Assembly: GCA_947380285.1 (NCBI GenBank)
Contig: CANCQD010000011.1
Coordinates: forward strand, 1 to 34,295
Direction: 5' to 3'
Source of the DNA: Burkholderiaceae bacterium
GTDB taxonomy: Bacteria; Pseudomonadota; Gammaproteobacteria; Burkholderiales; Burkholderiaceae
DNA length: 34,295 bases
The notes beneath the pieces were generated by a model that was given only the letters and a program-made list of their open reading frames with translations, was not told where the DNA came from and made no database searches. Each line of letters begins with the position of its first letter. Within the stretch, counting starts at the first letter, position 1. Both the position numbers and the translations under genes were made by a program. Of the stretch, positions 16,453 through 24,240 are shown piece by piece.

Positions 16453-18054
16453 TTATTTTTTCTCCACGTTCCAAAGGAATGCCATTGGGGCCACAATAAT
16501 CCCGGAGAGATTAGTACGGTAAGCCGTTGGCAAAATGAACTGGGCTGTTGGAATATAAGGCAGGAACTCAAATGCGCGAGCCTGAACTGCTTCAGCCGCT
16601 TTCTTAGCACCGGCTGCATTAGGTGCCTCAAAATACGCTTCACGTAAGGACTCTAACTTTGGATCTGTAGGCCAGCCAAACCAAGCCTTTTCACCATTGC
16701 CACGCAGTGCAAAGTTCACGCCTGGATTGAGCAAGTCAGGTCCAACTAACCAAGTATGGAAAATAGACCAGCCACCTTTTTCAACCGGCTCTTTTGATGT
16801 GCGGCGAGTAATTAAGCTACCCCAATCGCCCGCTTGCAATTCCACATTCAAGCCCAATTTACGCAATAGCTCAGTAGTCAAAAGAGATTGTGACTGAACG
16901 ATCGGTTGATCCGCTGCAGAAATAATGACAATCTTCTCGCCCTTATAGCCAGATTCCTTAATCAATGCTTTGGCAGCCTCAAAGTCCCGTTTGCCAGTTA
17001 ATAAGCTAGAGCCAACATTGCTAGCCAAAGGTGTGCCGCAGGTGAAGTAGGAAGCGCACGGCTTGCCATTATCTGCGCTGCCAGCAATACCTAAAACGTA
17101 ATCTTGTTGATTCACAACCATAGCAACTGCACGGCGTAGCTTCTCATTATTAAATGGAGGATTTAAGAAGTTAAAGCGAATCAACCCCATTGAGCCCAAA
17201 GGATCAATATTTTGCACCTTCACACTACTATTTTTAGCAAGTACTGGGATGAGGTCTGGAGGCATCTGCTCCCACCAGTCAGCCTCGCCATTGCCCAAGG
17301 CATTGGCCGCAGTAGCTGCGTCAGGAATGTAAAGCCACTCTACGCGATCAACCTTAACCACCTTACCGCCAGAGGCCCAAGATGGCGCTTCTTTACGCGG
17401 AATGTAATCTGCGTTTTTGACATAAATCACTTTGCTGCCTGGAACCCATTCGTCTTTAATCATCTTGAATGGACCAGAACCAGTAGGATCCGTGATGTTG
17501 GTAAACGCATCAGTCTTAGCAATCCGCTCAGGCATGATGAATGGCACGTTAGAGGAAGGCTTTCCTAAAGCATCCAATACGAAAGCAAAAGGTTTCTTCA
17601 GCTTCAGAACAAAGGTTTTATCGTTAGTGGCGGCCCAAGAATCGGTAGACTCCGCTAATTTTTGACCGAGACCATCACGCTTGGACCAACGCTCAAGGGA
17701 TGCAATCACGTCCGCTGATCGAACCGGTGCGCCATCATGAAACTTGAGGCCATCACGCAAAGTAAAGGTATAGGTTTTCTTGTCAGGGCTGACAGTGAAC
17801 TTATCCACCATCTGTGGCTTGATTTCAAACTTACTATCCATCGCGAACAGGGTGTCATACACCATGTAACCATGGTTACGAGTGATGTAAGCCGTCGTGG
17901 TGATTGGATCTAAGATCTTGAGATCGGCCTGGGCAATAAATCTCAGGGTTTTTTGCTGCTGTGCTTGTGCTGGCATTGAAATTCCGACAGTTCCAAAAGC
18001 AACTGCAACAGGAATTACTGCCAACATTACCGAACGTCTTAATGTACTAATCAT
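16453..18054 (-). CDS. oppA: Periplasmic peptide-binding protein of the importer (SBP family 5, DppA/OppA type)
   Basis: Captures the substrate in the periplasm for the OppBCDF complex. The 533 residues start with a Sec leader (hydrophobic 9-25, likely cut after AQA at residue 31). Family-5 features follow: YDTLFAMDSKFEIKPQMVDKF, the LRDGLKFHDGAPVRSADV signature and TGSGPFKM. The start has a good ribosome site, ACGGAGACA. It lies between the amidase gene (102 bp upstream) and oppB (34 bp downstream), so hydrolase and transporter are probably co-expressed. Binding proteins of this family also serve glutathione, nickel, opines and other ligands, so peptide specificity is a family default, not a proven trait. 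Confidence 0.92.
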   Translation of the reverse strand: MISTLRRSVMLAVIPVAVAFGTVGISMPAQAQQQKTLRFIAQADLKILDPITTTAYITRNHGYMVYDTLFAMDSKFEIKPQMVDKFTVSPDKKTYTFTLRDGLKFHDGAPVRSADVIASLERWSKRDGLGQKLAESTDSWAATNDKTFVLKLKKPFAFVLDALGKPSSNVPFIMPERIAKTDAFTNITDPTGSGPFKMIKDEWVPGSKVIYVKNADYIPRKEAPSWASGGKVVKVDRVEWLYIPDAATAANALGNGEADWWEQMPPDLIPVLAKNSSVKVQNIDPLGSMGLIRFNFLNPPFNNEKLRRAVAMVVNQQDYVLGIAGSADNGKPCASYFTCGTPLASNVGSSLLTGKRDFEAAKALIKESGYKGEKIVIISAADQPIVQSQSLLTTELLRKLGLNVELQAGDWGSLITRRTSKEPVEKGGWSIFHTWLVGPDLLNPGVNFALRGNGEKAWFGWPTDPKLESLREAYFEAPNAAGAKKAAEAVQARAFEFLPYIPTAQFILPTAYRTNLSGIIVAPMAFLWNVEKK

Positions 18055-18156
18055 ATTGTCTCCGTAATTAAACGCACTGCAAAACCAACTTTATTTTTAT
18101 GAATACCGCGCCTACAACTGTATATAACTAGACTACCTGCAACAATCTTTTACGCC
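18055..18156 (-). promoter_or_regulatory. Gap between amidase and oppA with possible internal promoter
   Basis: This 102-bp AT-rich gap is longer than the others in the operon. On the minus strand it holds TTGTTG and, 15 bp on, TATACA, a weak promoter-like pair, followed by the oppA ribosome site. It could permit extra transcription of the transporter genes. Neither a hairpin nor a clear operator was found. Confidence 0.25.
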
Positions 18157-19518
18157 TCAGTTTGGTGCACCTAAGTAAGTTTTTACCATACATACCAGTT
18201 TGTGTTCTTGATATTTTTTACCTACCAACTGAACCCCCGCCAAGCTTGGTGCCGACAAGTCAAAGCCCTTGTTTGTAAACAATAGAGGCATTCCTAGGAT
18301 GGGCAAGCCTGCTGCGCCCATGGGAAGACTGAGCTCCCTTAGAGGCTTAGCAGCCTCTGGCAACTTACTTTCTTCCACCGGCCCACAAGGAGTTAAGGGC
18401 AAAGCGAGCAAATCTACAGCCCCTATTAACTCCGCCATAGCCTGCCTAAAAGTCTCTAACTCTATATAGGCCGCCCGCAGGACATCAGGATCTAGCGAGA
18501 CGGAATGACGAAGCTCATTGATCACTGGTCTACCTAGCTGATCAGCGTGCGCCTCTACTTCACCGCACATCTTTTTAAAATCTTGCAAAAACTCCATCTG
18601 CAAGACCGTTAAGGCGCAATTGGTTGCAGCAGGAAAGCTTGGCCAAGACTGCTCAACAAATGAAACTTTTGTATTTTTCTGAGCTTCATTCATAAACTGA
18701 TGAAACGCCCTAGCTACGCTCTCATCAACACCTGCTAACAAGCTTGGATCCCAACCAATTTTAATGGGGGCCAGCTCTTCGCCCAGCTCAAACGCAGCGG
18801 ATTTAGGTAAGAAAGCACTCCCCAAGAAATAATCACAATCATCTACAGTGCGCACAATCGGGCCAACTACATCTAAAGCACGAGAGCGCGGCACTACTCC
18901 ATCCAGAGCAAATGACTCACTTGAGGGTCGCAAGCCGACAATGCCGCACCAAGCAGCAGGCATGCGGATGGAGCCGCCAGTATCTGACCCCAGCGCCATC
19001 GGAACAATGCCCATGGCTACCGCTCTTGCGCTACCACTAGATGACCCGCCAGAGAGGCAGCCAGATAAGTGCGGGTTTTGAACATTGCCAAAGTGGGCGT
19101 TTTCGCCAGTTAAACCAACTGCCCACTCATTCAGATTCGTTTTACCAATCGGAATCGCGCCCCGATCAATCAGACCTTGTAACACAGAGGCTGTTTTTTC
19201 AGCCTTCCGGAAATAAGCCTTAGGGCTTCCAGCGCTGGTATTGAAGCCTAACCAATCAATATTGTCTTTTACCGCAAATGGAACACCGCAAAGATCGCCA
19301 CAATCCTCGCCTCTTTTGAGTTTGGCATCCAGCGCGTCTGCTTGCGCTAATGCGTACTCTGGTAAGAGACTAATAAAACTAGGGGAAGCTGTGGAATCCA
19401 GCATCTCTTTACTTGCCAAACTTAAAGCATGCTCTACTTGAGTGCGCGCAGAACTTCTACCCGCCTTGACATCGTCGACAATGTTTTGCAATGAGGGCCA
19501 TAAGTGATAAGGCTTCAT
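18157..19518 (-). CDS. Amidase-signature family hydrolase
   Basis: Hydrolyses a carboxamide (R-CO-NH2 to acid and ammonia, or a related C-N bond) with the Ser-cisSer-Lys triad. Residues are visible at Lys84 (VPFAVKDNIDW), Ser159 (SGGSSSGSARA) and Ser183 (GSDTGGSIRMPAAWCG). Their spacing of 75 and 24 equals that in GatA. The segment VVPRSRALDVVGPIVRTVDD resembles mandelamide/indoleacetamide-type amidases more than GatA or allophanate hydrolase. At 453 residues it has no signal peptide and no C-terminal extra domain. It is the first gene of the minus-strand operon, transcribed before the importer genes, and is divergent from the NTF2-like gene. The natural substrate is unknown. Confidence 0.88.
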   Translation of the reverse strand: MKPYHLWPSLQNIVDDVKAGRSSARTQVEHALSLASKEMLDSTASPSFISLLPEYALAQADALDAKLKRGEDCGDLCGVPFAVKDNIDWLGFNTSAGSPKAYFRKAEKTASVLQGLIDRGAIPIGKTNLNEWAVGLTGENAHFGNVQNPHLSGCLSGGSSSGSARAVAMGIVPMALGSDTGGSIRMPAAWCGIVGLRPSSESFALDGVVPRSRALDVVGPIVRTVDDCDYFLGSAFLPKSAAFELGEELAPIKIGWDPSLLAGVDESVARAFHQFMNEAQKNTKVSFVEQSWPSFPAATNCALTVLQMEFLQDFKKMCGEVEAHADQLGRPVINELRHSVSLDPDVLRAAYIELETFRQAMAELIGAVDLLALPLTPCGPVEESKLPEAAKPLRELSLPMGAAGLPILGMPLLFTNKGFDLSAPSLAGVQLVGKKYQEHKLVCMVKTYLGAPN

Positions 19519-19645
19519 TGCAGCGGTCCGTTTCTTAGCAAATACAAATGAATGCGCATTTTTGTCTCAAGTTTTTATAGTAATAATTCGATACTATAGT
19601 ATTTTTTCAAACCCACTTCAGCTCAACTACGGTCCCAATATTGCT
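19519..19645. promoter_or_regulatory. Divergent promoter region with ATACTATAGTAT palindrome
   Basis: The 127 bp between the amidase and NTF2-like gene starts must hold promoters for two divergent operons. A perfect 12-bp palindrome, ATACTATAGTAT, lies at 19591-19602. A further TATAGTA at 19576-19582 is inverted relative to TACTATA at 19592-19598, so the motif occurs three times in 27 bp. TATAGT also reads as a -10 hexamer on both strands. The arrangement suits an operator for a dimeric repressor, but no regulator gene is adjacent. Confidence 0.5.
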
Positions 19646-20044
19646 ATGCAAAGTAAAGAAAACTTCATGACCCTCGCTAAGCTGGCCGCGTTTTCTGCCG
19701 CCTGGAATCAGCACGATATTGATACGCTCATGAGCTTTATGAGTGATGACTGTGTGTTTCAGACTGCAGCTGGTCCTGATGCCTGCGGGACACGTCATGT
19801 GGGTATAGCGGCAGTCAGAGCAGCATTTGAGAGCGCTTGGATCAATTTTCCTGACGCTCGGTGGATAAACGATCGACATTTTGTTGACGGGAACTTTGGC
19901 GTATCAGAGTGGACATTTACTGGGACAGCAGCCGATGGAACTCGCGTTGAGGCTGATGGCGTGGATATATTCACTTTTAAAGATGGCAAGATTCAATTAA
20001 AAAATGTCTTTCGCAAGAATCGCCCCAACCTACCAGCAAAATAA
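19646..20044 (+). CDS. NTF2-like / SnoaL-like domain protein
   Basis: Small cone-shaped-fold protein of 132 residues. The family covers polyketide cyclases, ketosteroid isomerases and many proteins of unknown role. Family features are the N-terminal helix FSAAWNQHDIDTLMSFMSDDC, FQTAAGPDACGTRHVGIAAV, and the C-terminal strand VDIFTFKDGKIQLKNVFRK. I prefer the ATG at 19646 over a TTG at 19562, which would add a 28-residue non-conserved extension and cover the palindromic promoter region; an ATG at 19667 is also possible. It heads the plus-strand operon and is followed after 26 bp by the FAD oxidoreductase. No catalytic function can be assigned. Confidence 0.8.
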   Translation: MQSKENFMTLAKLAAFSAAWNQHDIDTLMSFMSDDCVFQTAAGPDACGTRHVGIAAVRAAFESAWINFPDARWINDRHFVDGNFGVSEWTFTGTAADGTRVEADGVDIFTFKDGKIQLKNVFRKNRPNLPAK

Positions 20045-20070
20045 GCTGCAACGCCCTAGACTAAACCTCC

Positions 20071-21456
20071 ATGAAATATGACCCGCTGTATGACCCACTG
20101 ACCTCCTCCAATCCTGGAGCAGGACAAGACTATGCACCGAGCTATTGGGCCGCTAGTGCTGGTACCCCGCCAAAAACAGATGGTCCGATTACGCAAGATA
20201 TGGATGCCGATGTTGTTGTCATTGGCTCAGGGTCGACAGGTGTATCTACTGCGTTTTATTTAGCACAGGAGCATGGTATTAAGGCAGTGATCTTGGAGGC
20301 TAATCAAACTGCATGGGGTTGCTCCAGCAGAAGTGGGGGACAAGGTCAAAATGCTAGCGGTCGATTATCAAGATCACAGTGGATTGAGCGCTGGGGGTTA
20401 GATACCGCTAAAAAATTAGATCGAGAAATCTACACCGGCTTTGAAAATTTCAAAGATCTTGTTAGTCAAATTGACTGCGATGCGACCGATGGCGGCCATC
20501 TCTATGTTGCACATCGCCCAGAGAAAATGGCTTACCTGCAAAATGAAGCGAGGGTTCGCAAAGAGATTTTTGGATACAACCCATTATTAATGAGTTCTCA
20601 AGAATTAAGGGAGCAGTACTGCGATGATCATGATGCCGCTGGAGCAATGTTAGAGCGCGAAGGTGTTGGTATTCATCCCCTCAAATTTACGTTTGGCCTG
20701 CTTAAAAAAGCACAGGGGCTTGGCGTAAAAATACATACGAGTAGCCCTGTTGAATCTTGGGAAACCATTAATGGTGTACATCACATTCAAACACCTGGTG
20801 GTGTAGTTCGCGCTAAACGTATTGCCATTTGCACTGGTGGTTATGGCATGCAAGGATTAAGACCCATCAAAAATCGCATTCTTCCGATTCTGTCAAATTC
20901 AGTAGTAACTAGACCGCTAACAGAAACGGAGATAGCCGCCTGTAATTTTCGCTCGCATACCTTTCTGACTGATACACGCACGCTGCGCTTTTACTACCGC
21001 CTTTTAAAAGACAATCGCCTTCAATTAGGTAGTCGTAGCTCTATTAATGGTGCAGATGCAAATTCCCCCCAACACCTGAAATTATTGACAGATGCGATTG
21101 CCAGAAAATTTCCCCCGCTTGCCGGAATACCAATTGATTACTCATGGTGGGGCTGGGTAGACGTTAGTCACGATATGATGCCACGCATTACACAGCCAGA
21201 TCCCAAGCAATTGGTCTGGCATGCATTAGGTTACGGAGGTAACGGTGTTTCTTTCTCTACCTGGGCCGGAAAACGCTTGGCCGAACTCGTTGCCGGAAGT
21301 AAGGTCAACTCAGAAGTATTTAAGCTCCCGATTTACAACTCCCCTTTAGAGTTCCCTAACCTGTTTGGAAAAGTACGCTCAGAAGCATTTGCTCCCTTTA
21401 GAAGATTGGGTCAACGCTTTCTATACAAGTGGTATTGGTATAAAGATGAAAAATAA
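20071..21456 (+). CDS. FAD-dependent oxidoreductase, DAO family (PuuB/OrdL-like)
   Basis: Flavoenzyme that probably oxidises a C-N bond of an amino acid, N-substituted glycine or gamma-glutamyl-amine. The N-terminal Rossmann motif is VVVIGSGSTGVSTAFYLA (GSGSTG at 52-57), followed by SSRSGGQGQNASGR, typical of the gamma-glutamylputrescine oxidase branch. The C-terminal FAD-closing motif HALGYGGNGVSFSTWAGKRLAEL is complete. At 461 residues it is slightly longer than PuuB because of an N-terminal extension of about 45 residues. No puuA, puuC or puuD gene is nearby, so putrescine breakdown is not supported. The gamma-glutamyltransferase family gene two places downstream keeps gamma-glutamyl compounds as a possible theme. 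Confidence 0.87.
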   Translation: MKYDPLYDPLTSSNPGAGQDYAPSYWAASAGTPPKTDGPITQDMDADVVVIGSGSTGVSTAFYLAQEHGIKAVILEANQTAWGCSSRSGGQGQNASGRLSRSQWIERWGLDTAKKLDREIYTGFENFKDLVSQIDCDATDGGHLYVAHRPEKMAYLQNEARVRKEIFGYNPLLMSSQELREQYCDDHDAAGAMLEREGVGIHPLKFTFGLLKKAQGLGVKIHTSSPVESWETINGVHHIQTPGGVVRAKRIAICTGGYGMQGLRPIKNRILPILSNSVVTRPLTETEIAACNFRSHTFLTDTRTLRFYYRLLKDNRLQLGSRSSINGADANSPQHLKLLTDAIARKFPPLAGIPIDYSWWGWVDVSHDMMPRITQPDPKQLVWHALGYGGNGVSFSTWAGKRLAELVAGSKVNSEVFKLPIYNSPLEFPNLFGKVRSEAFAPFRRLGQRFLYKWYWYKDEK

Positions 21457-21499
21457 ATTCACCATTTCAAACTTCAATTCATTTCCCATCAAGGCCTCT

Positions 21500-22489
21500 A
21501 TGAAACTCAACCGCATCGTAAATAAATTTACTCTTAGCGTCACCCTATCCCTTGGATTGATGAATGTCGGCATAGCTGCACCTGATGCTGATTGGCCTAA
21601 AAAACCAATTCAAATGATCCTGTCCTTTCCTGCTGGTGGCTCAACCGATGTCTTCGCTCGTAGTATTGCTGCACCACTTGGAGAAGGCCTAGGTCAGGCA
21701 GTAGTCATTGAAAATAAACCTGGTGCAGGTGGCATGATTGGCATGACTGCTGCGGCTAAAGCAAATCCTGATGGATACACCATTCACTTTAGCGCACTCA
21801 CGAACCAGGCGATTGCTCAGGCACTCTTTAATAATCCGCCTGTTGATTTGGAAAAGGATTTCATCTCTGTCGCCCTAGTAGGTTCCGTGCCTCATATCTT
21901 AGAAGTGAACCCCAGCGTTCCCGCTAAAAATATGCCAGAGCTGATTGCCTTTATTAAGTCTAAGAAGGGTAACTTTAACTACGCCTCACAAGGCAATGGC
22001 ACCCTCTCCCATCTTGAGGCGCAATTATTTATGCAGCGTATCGGCGCCACAGGAGTTCACATTCCCTACAAAGGCAGTAGCTTTGCTTTGCCTGACTTAA
22101 TAGCAGGCAATACCTTGATGATGTTTGATAGCCTTACTGCATCATTGCCGCATATTCAAAGTGGCAAGCTACGACCTATCGCGATTGCCTCTACAGAGCG
22201 CTCACCTTTAATGCCCAATGTGCCAACTTTTGAGCAAGATGGTATGAAAAAATTTGATGTTGAAAATCTATTTGCCATTTATGCGCCCAAGGGAACTCCG
22301 CCCTCTGTTGTTAGCCGCTTAGAAAAAGAGATCCGTAAAATTTTGACCAATCCTGACTTTAAAAATAGATTGGCCAATCAAGGCATTCATCCTCAATTTG
22401 CAAACTCAGAAAAACTGACTGAGATTACTATCGCTGAACAAGCCAAGTGGGCAAAGATTGTGAAAGCCTCCAATATTAAGATTGATTAA
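21500..22489 (+). CDS. Bug/TctC family periplasmic tricarboxylate-type binding protein, orphan
   Basis: Extracytoplasmic binding protein of the tripartite tricarboxylate transporter class, greatly expanded in betaproteobacteria. From the ATG at 21500 (ribosome site AAGG) it has 329 residues, the normal size, with a leader cut near residue 26 (GIAA-PDADWP). Family motifs are WPKKPIQMILSFPAGGSTD, NKPGAGGMIG, AAAKANPDGYT and the late YAPKGTPPSVVSRLEKEI. An in-frame ATG at 21446, overlapping the preceding stop, would add 18 residues before the leader and is less likely. No TctA or TctB membrane genes are near. Ligands of the family include carboxylates, amino acids and amides. Confidence 0.9.
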   Translation: MKLNRIVNKFTLSVTLSLGLMNVGIAAPDADWPKKPIQMILSFPAGGSTDVFARSIAAPLGEGLGQAVVIENKPGAGGMIGMTAAAKANPDGYTIHFSALTNQAIAQALFNNPPVDLEKDFISVALVGSVPHILEVNPSVPAKNMPELIAFIKSKKGNFNYASQGNGTLSHLEAQLFMQRIGATGVHIPYKGSSFALPDLIAGNTLMMFDSLTASLPHIQSGKLRPIAIASTERSPLMPNVPTFEQDGMKKFDVENLFAIYAPKGTPPSVVSRLEKEIRKILTNPDFKNRLANQGIHPQFANSEKLTEITIAEQAKWAKIVKASNIKID

Positions 22490-22524
22490 TTCGTAGCAGC
22501 ATTAAATAACTAGAAAAATAGACT

Positions 22525-24114
22525 ATGTTGATATCCCCTCCCTTTAGTGGCGGTCGCGCCCCTGTACTTGCCAGAAATACAGTTGCAAGCTCTCAGCCGC
22601 TGGCTACTCAAGCTGGTATTGAAGCTCTACAAAATGGTGGCAATGCGGTTGATGCTGCACTGGCTACTGCAATCACGCTTACTGTAGTTGAACCTACGAT
22701 GAATGGCATCGGCGGGGATGGATTTGCAATTCTGTGGGATGGCAAGAAACTGCATGGCTTAAATGCTTCTGGGTGCGCGCCTGCCGCTTGGACGCCAGAG
22801 TATTTTTCAGACAAAGCAGCGATGGATTTAATCGGCTGGAATACCGTCACTGTCCCAGGCATGGTAGCTGGATGGATAGAGCTCTCCAGAAAATTTGGCA
22901 AGCTTCCATTTGCACAATTATTTAAACGCGCAATTGATTATGCGGAAAATGGCTTTCCCGTTTCACCTGTGATTGCACGTCAATGGCGCGAAGCCATTCC
23001 AATTCTAAAAAATCAACCGGGTTTTACTGAGTCATTTTTGATTGATGGCAAAGCACCTCAAGCAGGTCAAATCTGGAAATACCCAGCACAAGCAAAAACG
23101 TTAAAAGAAATTGCCGCCACTGAAGGAGAATCTTTTTACAAGGGATCACTTGCGAAGAGTATGGTGGAATTTTCACAAGCCACCGGTGGCTGCTTCACTA
23201 TGCAAGACTTTGCGGATAACAAACCAGAGTGGGTTGAGCCTCTCGCCTTTGATTACGGCGACTACACTCTCCATGAGATCCCACCAAATGGCTCGGGCAT
23301 TGCCGCACAAATTGCATTAGGTATATTGCAAGCGGCCAATGTAAAGCAATATCCTGCTAACTCAGCGCAGCGTATTCATTTGCAGATTGAAGCCATGCGG
23401 ATGGCATTTGCCGATGTCTATGCTTATGTATCGGATGCTCGCTCCATGCAAATGCCAGTGAGCTCTCTTTTGGATAGAGACTATTTGGCCAGCCGTGCAG
23501 CCATGATTGATCACAACAAAGCTGGCAGTTATGGCCCTGGCGATCCTCATTCGGGCGGCACCGTATATTTATGTGCCGCTGATGAATTCGGCATGATGAT
23601 TTCCTATATTCAATCCAACTTCAAAGGCTTTGGTTCCGGAGTAGTTGCTCCAGGTGGAATTGCTTTTCACAATCGTGGCATGAGCTTTAGATTGGAAGAT
23701 GGGCACCCCAATCAAGTTGGTCCAGGCAAGCGCCCTTTCCATACCATTCTTCCCGCCTTCCTCACCAAAGAGGGCAAACCCACTATGGCATTTGGTGTCA
23801 TGGGTGGCAATATGCAACCGCAGGGCCATATTCAATTTGTCATGCGCTTTGTAGATGAATACCTCAATCCGCAAGCTTGCTCTGATGCACCGCGCTGGCG
23901 TATTGATGACTTAGGAAAACTCACCGTTGAAGCAGCGATGCCAGCAAGCGTTGTAGAGGGATTGAAAGCGCTCGGACATGAGGTTGCTGTGCAACCTGCT
24001 AACAGCTTGGATTTTGGCAGTGCGCAAGCAATCGCAAGACTTAATGAAGATGCTGATTCAGCTTTTATCGCTGGCAGCGATCACCGTAGGGATGGATTGG
24101 CAGCTGGTTTCTGA
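22525..24114 (+). CDS. Gamma-glutamyltransferase family N-terminal-nucleophile hydrolase
   Basis: Self-processing enzyme that cleaves gamma-glutamyl bonds (glutathione and other gamma-glutamyl amides) or, in related branches, acyl side chains. The 529 residues show the large-subunit signature NGGNAVDAALATAITLTVVEPTMNGIGG (residues 37-64; the motif is split around NAVDAAL and GIGGDG) and IPPNGSGIAAQIAL. The predicted processing site and nucleophile is Thr346 in PHSGGTVYLCAAD, followed by FGSGVVAPGGIAFHNRG. The common TTH sequence at the nucleophile is replaced by GGTVY, as in the cytoplasmic-type subfamily, and there is no signal peptide. It is the last gene of its operon, 35 bp after the Bug protein, and ends in tandem stops TGA-TAA. 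Confidence 0.9.
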   Translation: MLISPPFSGGRAPVLARNTVASSQPLATQAGIEALQNGGNAVDAALATAITLTVVEPTMNGIGGDGFAILWDGKKLHGLNASGCAPAAWTPEYFSDKAAMDLIGWNTVTVPGMVAGWIELSRKFGKLPFAQLFKRAIDYAENGFPVSPVIARQWREAIPILKNQPGFTESFLIDGKAPQAGQIWKYPAQAKTLKEIAATEGESFYKGSLAKSMVEFSQATGGCFTMQDFADNKPEWVEPLAFDYGDYTLHEIPPNGSGIAAQIALGILQAANVKQYPANSAQRIHLQIEAMRMAFADVYAYVSDARSMQMPVSSLLDRDYLASRAAMIDHNKAGSYGPGDPHSGGTVYLCAADEFGMMISYIQSNFKGFGSGVVAPGGIAFHNRGMSFRLEDGHPNQVGPGKRPFHTILPAFLTKEGKPTMAFGVMGGNMQPQGHIQFVMRFVDEYLNPQACSDAPRWRIDDLGKLTVEAAMPASVVEGLKALGHEVAVQPANSLDFGSAQAIARLNEDADSAFIAGSDHRRDGLAAGF

Positions 24115-24180
24115 TAAGAAACTATATTGCAAAAGCTCCTTGCAGCAAACCAAGACTTGCAACTAAGGTTATGGTCTTTT

Positions 24181-24209
24181 TTATATTAATAACAATGTTA
24201 TTAATATAA
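24181..24209. repeat. Perfect 13-bp AT-only inverted repeat between convergent genes
   Basis: TTATATTAATAAC (24181-24193), AAT, GTTATTAATATAA (24197-24209). It lies in the 126-bp gap between the gamma-glutamyltransferase and helicase stops. A run of T precedes it on the plus strand (so A on the minus strand). It therefore lacks a proper downstream U-tract on the plus strand, and on the minus strand is followed by AAAAAGACC. It may end transcription weakly from both sides, or bind a protein. Confidence 0.5.
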
Positions 24210-24240
24210 ACAGAGGGGCGTCAAATGGTAGCGAATAACC

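Noticed and set aside
19562..19645. Longer start (TTG) for the NTF2-like protein
   Set aside because: The extra 28 residues are unlike the family and would make the palindromic promoter region coding; the ATG at 19646 gives the normal size.
20071..24114. Putrescine (Puu) pathway
   Set aside because: Only a PuuB-like flavoenzyme is present; no gamma-glutamylputrescine synthetase, aldehyde dehydrogenase or PuuD-type hydrolase was seen.
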